NCBI RefSeq assembly: GCF_027923585.1
Contig: NZ_BRPL01000004.1
Location: forward strand, 62,001-126,000
Reading direction: 5' to 3'
DNA from: Philodulcilactobacillus myokonensis
GTDB taxonomy: Bacteria; Bacillota; Bacilli; Lactobacillales; Lactobacillaceae
DNA length: 64,000 nt
The position numbers and the translations under genes were made by a program. Shown one piece after another: positions 9,429 through 20,200 of this stretch. Under the pieces are notes generated by a model. The model worked only from the letters and a program-made list of their open reading frames with translations, made no database searches and had not been told where the DNA came from. Within the stretch, counting starts at the first letter, position 1, and each line of letters starts with the position of its first letter.

Positions 9429-10961
9429 TTGACAAAGCTAGCAGTATTAAGCGTTTCAGATAAACGCGGCATTAGTGATTTTGCTAAACAATTAATTCAA
9501 CGTGATTTTAAGATTGTTTCAACTGGTGGAACTTTTGAAGAATTAAAGAAGAACGGCGTTGATGCAACTCCAGTCGAAGACATTACTCATTTTAAAGAGA
9601 TGCTTGATGGTCGGGTTAAGACTTTACACCCCAATGTTTTCGGCGGAATCCTAGCTAAACGTGATAATCCTAAGCATATGAAGCAGTTGAAGGAAAATCA
9701 TATTTCAACGATTGATTTAGTTTGTGTGAACCTTTATCCATTTAAGGCTACCATTCAAAAACCGAACGTTTCGGAAGATGATGCTTTAGAAAACATCGAT
9801 ATTGGTGGACCTTCAATGTTGAGAGCAGCTGCTAAGAACTATCATGATGTTTTCGTTATTACTGATCCAAGTGATTATAAGGACTTCATTGAACATTATG
9901 ATCAAAAGGATACTGGTGATACCTACCGTCATCATTTAGCTGCTAAGGTATTTCAAACGACTGCCGCTTACGATGCTCTGATTTCTAAATATTTATCCAA
10001 TGATCCATTTCCTGATAAACTAACGTTGACCTATGAAAAGGCTGATGTCATGCGCTATGGTGAAAATAGTCACCAAAAGGCTGCCTACTATAAGGAACCG
10101 ATTCCCGAAACATTCTCATTAGCAAACGCTAAAAAACTTCACGGAAAGAAAATTTCCTACAATAATATGTGTGATGCCGATGCAGCCTTAAGAATTATTT
10201 CTGAATACAAAGAACCGGCCGTGGTTGCCGTTAAACACCGTTCACCTTGTGGAATTGGAACTGATGATACCCTATATAAAGCATGGCGCAGGGCTTATGA
10301 ATCAGATACTATGTCTATTTTCGGTGGAATCGTTGCCTTTAACCGTACCGTTGATTTAGACGTTGCTAAAGATTTGCACAAAATTTTCTTAGAAATTGTG
10401 ATTGCCCCTAAATTTAGTGATGATGCTTATAAGTTATTAGCTGAAAAGAAAAACATCCGTTTAATGACCGTCGAAGACTTCACCGGCATTGATCCTCATC
10501 ACATGGACGAAGTTAGTTTACTAGGTGGCATCTTAAGACAAACTCCTGATTTGACTTATGAAGCTCCTTCAACCTTCAAAATCGTTACCAAAGCCCAGCC
10601 AACCGATGAACAGATGAAGGCGATGGCATTTGGTCAACACGCCGTTAAGAATGTTAAGAGTAATGCCGTTGTGGTAACCACTGGTAATGAAACCTTAGGG
10701 ATTGGTGCCGGCCAACCGAACCGAATTGATTCCGCCAAAATTGCGATTCATAAGGCAATTAATAAACCAGATTATAATCATGCAGTCATGGCATCCGATG
10801 CTTTCTTCCCAATGGATGATTGCGTTAAATATGCAGCTACCCATGATATTAAAGCCATTGTTGAACCTGGTGGCAGTATCCGTGATAAGGATTCCATTAA
10901 GATGGCCGATCATTACGGGATTGTTCTAGCATTTACAGGTGTTCGTCACTTTAAACATTAA
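9429..10961 (+). CDS. purH: PurH, AICAR transformylase / IMP cyclohydrolase
   Basis: This bifunctional enzyme of 510 residues performs the last two steps to IMP. The N-terminal MGS-like domain (VLSVSDKRG, VSTGGT, DGRVKTLHP) is the cyclohydrolase. The C-terminal part is the formyltransferase, with RYGENSHQ, KHRSPCGIG and GQPNRIDS. The family form of the KHxNPCG motif here reads KHRSPCG, with Ser for Asn. The TTG start at 9429 has AAGGAG at 9415-9420; the ATG at 9425 is out of frame. The gene is outside the main pur block, with its own promoter and terminator. Confidence 0.96.
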   Translation: MTKLAVLSVSDKRGISDFAKQLIQRDFKIVSTGGTFEELKKNGVDATPVEDITHFKEMLDGRVKTLHPNVFGGILAKRDNPKHMKQLKENHISTIDLVCVNLYPFKATIQKPNVSEDDALENIDIGGPSMLRAAAKNYHDVFVITDPSDYKDFIEHYDQKDTGDTYRHHLAAKVFQTTAAYDALISKYLSNDPFPDKLTLTYEKADVMRYGENSHQKAAYYKEPIPETFSLANAKKLHGKKISYNNMCDADAALRIISEYKEPAVVAVKHRSPCGIGTDDTLYKAWRRAYESDTMSIFGGIVAFNRTVDLDVAKDLHKIFLEIVIAPKFSDDAYKLLAEKKNIRLMTVEDFTGIDPHHMDEVSLLGGILRQTPDLTYEAPSTFKIVTKAQPTDEQMKAMAFGQHAVKNVKSNAVVVTTGNETLGIGAGQPNRIDSAKIAIHKAINKPDYNHAVMASDAFFPMDDCVKYAATHDIKAIVEPGGSIRDKDSIKMADHYGIVLAFTGVRHFKH

Positions 10962-10994
10962 ATCGTAATTTGCTTTTTAATCCATTTTCAATTA

Positions 10995-11034
10995 AAATGA
11001 TTCATATTTCACACATAAATATGAATCATTTTTG
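10995..11034 (+). terminator. Terminator after purH
   Basis: A perfect 15-base-pair stem (AAATGATTCATATTT and its complement at 11017-11031) with a 7-base loop, followed by Ts. It is placed 34 bases after the purH stop. Confidence 0.92.
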
Positions 11035-11208
11035 TATGTATTTAGATTGTAATTTTATTGATGTAATAATGATTATTATTTGTAATATTTTTGTGATTAA
11101 ATTATAATATTCATGAAACATTGATATGTTATACATTATCTTAGTTATGTATATTATGTTTATAAGGTGATAAAAATTAATTGATAAAACAAGGGGTGTT
11201 TTTTAATA

Positions 11209-14200
11209 TTGCAATATAATAAAAATCAATTTAACAAAATAAATGATAAAAAAGTCATGAAAAAAGTTAAGAAGCAATGGGTTGTTGTATCCCTTGCTAC
11301 CTTAGCTTTAATTGGTGGTTATTCAGCAATGAACTTAACTAGTGTAACTCCAACACATGTAGTTATTGCTCATGCTGCTCAAACACTCAATAGTGGCGGA
11401 AGTGCAGGTAAGGATGGTTCTGCTGATTCTGCTACACCAAGTAGTGGAAGTAGTAGTCAACCTCAATCTGCTCCTGCTGCTCAACAAGCAACCGGTCAAT
11501 CAAGCAAACCAGCTCAAAATAGCACAAGCAGTAATTCAGGTTCTACTACTAACAGTAGTAATACTGAATCTGATAAACAAAATGCTGCGGCAACTAATTC
11601 TGATAAAAGTAGTCAACAAGTAAAATCATCTAATAATGATGATTCTAACAAGACTGCTCAAAAGGCTGTTCAAGCATCAGGTGTCGCATCTAACTATACT
11701 TCTAAGAGTGGAGTAGCTTCTACTGGTTCCACTGGAACTAATCAATCAAGCGGTTCTGCATCTAATCCAAGTAATTCATCAGGTAGTATTAGTGGTAAAG
11801 CCTCATCAGCTTCTTCTGATTCTAATGGAAATGATACCAAAATGGTTTCTGTATCCACTAATAAAGGATTAAAACTTAATGCTAAGTCCTTAAATGAATT
11901 AAAGAGTATTAAGTTAACGACTGCTAATAATCCTTCATTAACATCTGATCAAAAACAACAAGCTGATGATGGTGCCGATGCTTATTGGAATAGTATTCAT
12001 CCTAATGATTCTGATTCAGATGTTAGCATCAGTGGTGCAAGCACAAGTGATCAAAATTATCTTGATGGATACAGTGGTGCTAGTGCAGCCTGGAATCAGT
12101 ACAATTCAAATAATAGTTCTTATGGAACTCAACCTGTAAAGAATTATACACAAAACAGTGCATCGAATCCTAATGATCCAAGTAGTGTTGATCCAAATCA
12201 ATTAGATACTGGGAAAGCTAGTGTAAGTAACGGTGAACCAGTTGACATTCCATTTGATCCGACTACAACTGGTAATCAAACCAGCCAAGAATCAAGCAAT
12301 GATGATCGGGTTGACCATAGCCAAGCATATAATGAAGGAGTTGCAAGATTTCTTGCTCGTCAGGGAACACAAGATGCAGAAACTGGTCGTTGGAATGGTG
12401 CTGATAAGAACGGATCATATAGTGCTTATACACCTGATTCAAGTTCGACTAATGCTTATGATCAAGCATATTCTGGGGCTCAGGCAGCTATAAATCAGCA
12501 ATTTAATTCTGATAACACATTTAGTAATTATAAGAACGGTATTTTCAATCCAAGCGAGATAACAACACCTTCTGCTAATTATGATTTTGGATTCCAAGAT
12601 GTTAAAACAAAAGTAAACAATGGAACAGCATTTGTATCAAATGCACAACAAATTACCAATGCTTTGAGTGGTGTTAGTAAGAGTGTTGATAATCCTACTT
12701 TAACTGGCTCAATTACTTCTGATGGTAGTATTAACCACATTAGATTGTTAACCGATATTAATTATAGTGGGGTATCATCAATTGGTGAATCTCAGTTCCA
12801 TATATATTATAATAATGGTTCTTCTGCTTTTATGAATCTTGATGGTCAAAATCATAGTACTGATTTTCATGGAATATCATATTATGTTAACCAACCAAGT
12901 AATGGGAATATTACTTTTGGCATGAGTAATTTTAATGCTGCTTACGGATACAACTTTTATGGACCATTTAAAATAGAATCTGGAACAGCAACTGTTAACT
13001 ATAGTAATGTAACTTACGTTGGTTCTCAGCTAATGAGTAGTGCCTATGTTAAAGCTAATGTGAATGTATATGGTAATTTAAATGCGTTCTCAGTTGGTAA
13101 TTATACTAGTCCATTTCAAACATTTGTACCTACAGAAAGTTATAATTCTACTGATTATACAAATGGAAAGTTGGGTAATAATAATCACTATGGTAGTAAT
13201 CAGCAAAATTTTGAAGCTAATAATTTGGAATTACATCCAGGTAGTAATTATTATGGTTCAACTACTGGTGGTAATACCGTTGAATTGACAGGTAATTTAA
13301 CACTAGATAGTGGTTCTAATATGACAGTTGCACCACTGAATGGTTCTAGCTCTGAACATACTAGTCAAGCTACTGGATTGTACCTAAGTGGATCTAGTTC
13401 AAAAGTTAATATTGAATCTGGTTCTCATTTAACTATCAATCCGCAAGCAGGATACAATAGGAATGCTGCACAACCTTTTGATATTACCCAATCATCTGGT
13501 TCCATTGTTGTTGATGGAGGAACACTTACTGTTAATATTAATGGACAGCCTAAAACTTATAGTGATGATGAAGGTACCATTAAAGTAGATAATAATGGTC
13601 ATTTTGACATTAATGCTAAAAAATTAGGTAATTATAGTAATGCAATATTAAATGTTGGTGGTACTTTAAACATTACCAATCGTGGTAATTTCAGTATTGT
13701 AACTGATGGATCTGGAAGCAATAATCTTACTTTATTAAATAATAGTAGTAAAGCCGGTTCTTTTAATATTGATAACCCTGGTAATAATGTTACTTTACAG
13801 ATTCAAAATAATGGTAATGGTAAATTATTTGCTAATCAGATTAATGCATATTCAGTAAGATATGGTGTAAGTAATGATGGAAGAAGCAATGTTACATTTA
13901 GTGATCCTTCTTATGAAGTTGATGTTCCTAAGAGCGGAAATATTAAATATTATAATACTTCAAATCATTCTTATTCTTATGATACGAACACAGATACTAG
14001 CCAACTAAAATACCTAACATTTAAGGCTACCCCTAATGCTTACTTAGATGGACCAATTTCTGTTCAGACGGGTTCATCTAATACCTATAGTGTTAACGGA
14101 AATTTGCGTTTAGATAATTTGCCTTCAAATGATCCTACTATGAAAGGTACTGGTAATCAGAAGGTATACATTGATGTTAATGTTGATGGAAGCCAATTAA

Positions 14201-17200
14201 CCAATCCGTCTAATGTTAAACTTACTGTCTATGATCCTACTGGTAAAGATGTAATTGCAACGGATAATAATGGACAACCAATTAATTTAACTAATACACC
14301 TAATGATTCTGATTCTAAGAGCTTTAATACAAGCCATAATTATACTGGTTCTATAAATATTCCTAATATTAATAATAATGATATAATTCATTTTAGTTAT
14401 CAGTTAAATAGCAAGCCTCAAAATAATGTTAGTGTTACTTCTCACTATTTTGTTATGGATCAAAAACAGACATTGTCAGAACCAAGTGGTGGTGGTACTC
14501 AACTTGATAATGATTTAGAAAACCCACTAAAGGGTGAAGATCCAATTAGTTCTACTACAGATGCAAATGGTAAGTTTATTCAACCATATACACCGAGTGC
14601 TGATGATGCATCTGCTAGTGGATATCAAGATGGTCTACAACAGGCACAAAGTACTTCACTAAGTAATATTGATAAAGCTCGACCAACTGATAATGGATCC
14701 AACTGGAGTAACTATAGTAATTCTAGTGAAGATATCAAGAATGCATATAAAAATTCATACAATAGTGGATTTTATGGTTATCAACAAGGCATAAAAGATA
14801 GAAATAGTAATAGTTATAATTATTCTAATCCGACAAATCCTAATAAAGATAGTTCATCAAGTTATACTAATGGTTATCACCAAGTTCAGAATGATTATAA
14901 TGATGGATTTAATAATCGAATAACTAGTTCTAATCCAACAGATCCTGATAATAACTCTGGATATACATTAGGTTATAATAATGCATCTGGTGTTAAAGAT
15001 ACTATTAGTAATCAATATAATCCTAATTCCAGTGATAATAATTATATAAATGGTCACAATTCATTTAATAGCGGATTACAAGATCCAAATGCTAAAAATG
15101 ATAATAATAGTAATCAATATAACACTGACAATGCATATCGTTATGGTTCTATCATGTCTAATGGATTTAATAATGCTAAGAATCCTAATGATAATAGCAG
15201 CAGTAAGTCTAATGTTATCGGTAATCCACCTTCTTCTATAGATAATCAAGCATATCAAGATGGAGAAGATTCTTATAATGGTATGTCTGATGCGTTAAGC
15301 AAAGATTCATCACAAAATGGTAGCACAGCTTATAATGCATCTAATAGCATTGCTAAATCAGGATTAAATGATGGTATAAATCCTAATAGTAAACAAACAG
15401 ATACAAGTAATTATAATTCTCAGCAAAAAACTATTTACAATAATTCTAAAGCAGCTGGTAAGGGTATTAATGATGCATTATCTAGTACTTCTAATACACC
15501 AAGTGATGGCGGATATAATAATGCTGATGAAGTAGATCAAAAATCTAATTATCAAAATGCTTATAATGCTGTTAAAGATGGGATGAATAGTAAAGTTGGA
15601 CAACAACCATCATCTAGTAACGATAAATCACAAAACGTTGCATATAATGTTGGGCAAGCGACTGAAGCTGGTATAAATGCTGCACAGTCTCAATCTACAA
15701 CTTCTAATCCATATTCTAATGATCCTGAAAAAACTGCTTATGAAAATGCTAAACAGGATTATAATAAGGGAAAGAATAGTAAATTAACTTCATTTGATAA
15801 TAATAAAGATGATGCTTATAATGCTGGAATTGCTGCTGGAAAAGGTTTAACAGATGTTGAAGGTAGCAAAACTTCTGAAGATCATCCTGATTATAATTCT
15901 TGGTCAAATGCCGAGAAAAATGCATATACAAATGCTCAAAATGCTTATCAAGCAGGTATGAAAAATGGAGACGCAGGACGTCCTGATAAGTCTGCTGATC
16001 CTGATGCTTATAAAGCTGGGCAAGATGTTTCAGTAGCAGCAAATGAAGGTGTTTCCGATGCAATTAATGGTAAAACTTCTAAAGATAATTCAGATTATTC
16101 TAAATGGAAAAGCTCTGGAGATACTTCTAAAACAACTGCATATGATAATGCTCAAAAGGCTTACCAAGCTGGATTAAATGGAGATAATGGTTCAGATAAA
16201 GCCAATGCAAAGTTAAATAGTACTGCTAATTCTGCTGGTTTAGCTGCTAAAGCTGGAATTGATGACGCACAAAAAGGTAAAGATAACTCATCACAAAATT
16301 ATCCTAATGATCCAGAAAATACTGCCTATAAAAATGCACAAAAAGCATTTAATGCTGGCTTAGATAATAATAAGACAGCCGATGATCAAGCAGCAGCTAA
16401 ATTGAATCCAGCAGCAAATGCAGCTGGGCAAGCCAGTCAACAAGGCTTAAGTGATGCCGTCGGCAATCAGGATATCCGTAAGGATCCAAAGAGTGATTAT
16501 AATAATGGTACTTGGAGCCCATCACAGAAGACAGCCTATGATAATGCACAAAAAGCATATCAAGCTGGTAATGATGGAAACAAGACAGCTGATGATCAAG
16601 CAGCAGCTAAATTGAATCCAGCAGCAAATGCAGCTGGAGCTGCAAGTCAGCAAGGCTTGAGTGATGCCGTCGGTAATCAAGATATCCGTAAGGATCCAAA
16701 GAGTGATTATAATAATGGTACTTGGAGCCCATCACAGAAGACAGCCTATGATAATGCACAAAAAGCATATCAAGCTGGTAATGATGGAAACAAGACAGCC
16801 GATGATCAAGCAGCAGCTAAATTGAATCCAGCAGCAAATGCAGCTGGGCAAGCCAGTCAGCAAGGCTTGAGTGATGCTGTCGGTAATCAAGATATCCGTA
16901 AGGATCCAAAGAGTGATTATAATAATGGTACTTGGAGCCCATCACAAAAGACGGCCTATGATAATGCACAAAAAGCATATCAAGCTGGTAATGATGGAAA
17001 TAAGACAGCCGATGATCAAGCAGTAGCTAAATTGAATCCAGCAGCAAATGCAGCTGGGCAAGCCAGTCAGCAAGGCTTAAGTGATGCTGTCGGCAATCAG
17101 GATATCCGTAAGGATCCAAAGAGTGATTATAATAATGGCACTTGGAGCCCATCACAGAAGACAGCCTATGATAATGCACAAAAAGCATATCAAGCTGGTA

Positions 17201-20200
17201 ATGATGGAAACAAGACAGCCGATGATCAAGCAGCAGCTAAATTGAATCCAGCAGCAAATGCAGCTGGGCAAGCCAGTCAGCAAGGTTTGAGTGATGCTGT
17301 CGGTAATCAAGATATCCGTAAGGATCCAAAGAGTGATTATAATAATGGTACTTGGAGCCCATCACAGAAGACAGCCTATGATAATGCACAAAAAGCATAT
17401 CAAGCTGGTAATGATGGAAATAAGACAGCCGATGACCAAGCAGCAGCTAAATTGAATCCAGCAGCAAATGCAGCTGGGCAAGCCAGTCAACAAGGCTTAA
17501 GTGATGCCGTCGGCAATCAGGATATCCGTAAGGATCCAAAGAGTGATTATAATAATGGTACTTGGAGCCCATCACAGAAGACAGCCTATGATAATGCTCA
17601 AAAGGCATATCAAGCTGGTAATGATGGAAACAAGACAGCTGATGATCAAGCAGCAGCTAAATTGAATCCAGCAGCAAATGCAGCTGGAGCTGCAAGTCAG
17701 CAAGGCTTGAGTGATGCTGTCGGTAATCAGGATATCCGTAAGGATCCAAAGAGTGATTATAATAATGGTACTTGGAACCCATCACAAAAGACGGCCTATG
17801 ATAATGCACAAAAAGCATATCAAGCTGGTAATGATGGAAATAAGACAGCTGATGATCAAGCAGCAGCTAAATTGAATCCAGCAGCAAATGCAGCTGGAGC
17901 TGCAAGTCAGCAAGGCTTGAGTGATGCCGTCGGCAATCAGGATATCCGTAAGGATCCAAAGAGTGATTATAATAATGGTACTTGGAGCCCATCACAGAAG
18001 ACAGCCTATGATAATGCACAAAAAGCATATCAAGCTGGTAATGATGGAAACAAGACAGCCGATGACCAAGCAGCAGCTAAATTGAATCCAGCAGCAAATG
18101 CAGCTGGGCAAGCCAGTCAGCAAGGTTTGAGTGATGCTGTCGGTAATCAGGATATCCGTAAGGATCCAAAGAGTGATTATAATAATGGTACTTGGAACCC
18201 ATCACAAAAGACGGCCTATGATAATGCACAAAAAGCATATCAAGCTGGTAATGATGGAAATAAGACAGCTGATGATCAAGCAGCAGCTAAATTGAATCCA
18301 GCAGCAAATGCAGCTGGAGCTGCAAGTCAGCAAGGCTTGAGTGATGCCGTCGGCAATCAGGATATCCGTAAGGATCCAAAGAGTGATTATAATAATGGTA
18401 CTTGGAGCCCATCACAGAAGACAGCCTATGATAATGCACAAAAAGCATATCAAGCTGGTAATGATGGAAACAAGACAGCCGATGACCAAGCAGCAGCTAA
18501 ATTGAATCCAGCAGCAAATGCAGCTGGGCAAGCCAGTCAGCAAGGTTTGAGTGATGCCGTCGGTAATCAGGATATCCGTAAGGATCCAAAGAGTGATTAT
18601 AATAATGGTACTTGGAGCCCATTACAGAAGACAGCCTATGATAATGCACAAAAAGCATATCAAGCCGGTAATGATGGAAACAAGACAGCCGATGACCAAG
18701 CAGCAGCTAAATTGAATCCAGTAGCAAATGCAGCTGGGCAAGCCAGTCAACAAGGTTTGAGTGATGCTGTCGGTAATCAGGATATCCGTAAGGATCCAAA
18801 GAGTGATTATAATAATGGTACTTGGAACCCATCACAGAAGACAGCCTATGATAATGCACAAAAAGCATATCAAGCTGGTAATGATGGAAACAAGACAGCC
18901 GATGACCAAGCAGCAGCTAAATTGAATCCAGCAGCAAATGCAGCTGGGCAAGCCAGTCAGCAAGGTTTGAGTGATGCTGTCGGTAATCAAGATATCCGTA
19001 AGGATCCAAAGAGTGATTATAATAATGGTACTTGGAGCCCATCACAGAAGACAGCCTATGATAATGCACAAAAAGCATATCAAGCTGGTAATGATGGAAA
19101 TAAGACAGCCGATGACCAAGCAGCAGCTAAATTGAATCCAGCAGCAAATGCAGCTGGGCAAGCCAGTCAACAAGGCTTAAGTGATGCCGTCGGCAATCAG
19201 GATATCCGTAAGGATCCAAAGAGTGATTATAATAATGGTACTTGGAGCCCATCACAGAAGACAGCCTATGATAATGCACAAAAAGCATATCAAGCTGGTA
19301 ATGATGGAAACAAGACAGCCGATGATCAAGCAGCAGCTAAATTGAATCCAGCAGCAAATGCAGCTGGAGCTGCAAGTCAGCAAGGCTTAAGTGATGCTGT
19401 CGGCAATCAGGATATCCGTAAGGATCCAAAGAGTGATTATAATAATGGCACTTGGAGCCCATCACAAAAGACGGCCTATGATAATGCACAAAAAGCATAT
19501 CAAGCTGGTAATGATGGAAACAAGACAGCCGATGACCAAGCAGCAGCTAAATTGAATCCAGCAGCAAATGCAGCTGGGCAAGCCAGTCAGCAAGGTTTGA
19601 GTGATGCTGTCGGTAATCAAGATATCCGTAAGGATCCAAAGAGTGATTATAATAATGGTACTTGGAGCCCATCACAGAAGACAGCCTATGATAATGCACA
19701 AAAAGCATATCAAGCTGGTAATGATGGAAACAAGACAGCCGATGATCAAGCAACAGCTAAATTGAATCCAGCAGCAAATGCAGCTGGGCAAGCCAGTCAA
19801 CAAGGCTTAAGTGATGCCGTCGGCAATCAGGATATCCGTAAGGATCCAAAGAGTGATTATAATAATGGTACTTGGAGCCCATCACAGAAGACAGCCTATG
19901 ATAATGCACAAAAAGCATATCAAGCTGGTAATGATGGAAACAAGACAGCCGATGATCAAGCAGCAGCTAAATTGAATCCAGCAGCAAATGCAGCTGGGCA
20001 AGCCAGTCAGCAAGGTTTGAGTGATGCTGTCGGTAATCAGGATATCCGTAAGGATCCAAAGAGTGATTATAATAATGGTACTTGGAGCCCATTACAGAAA
20101 ACAGCCTATGATAATGCACAAAAAGCATATCAAGCCGGTAATGATGGAAACAAGACAGCTGATGATCAAGCAGCAGCTAAATTGAATCCAGCAGCAAATG

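Noticed and set aside
15749-16063. Minus-strand ORFs inside the giant gene (15749, 19547, 20512, 21043)
   Set aside because: They are shadows of the repeat-rich plus-strand frame, with unlikely composition (His/Tyr/Ile runs) and no ribosome binding sites.
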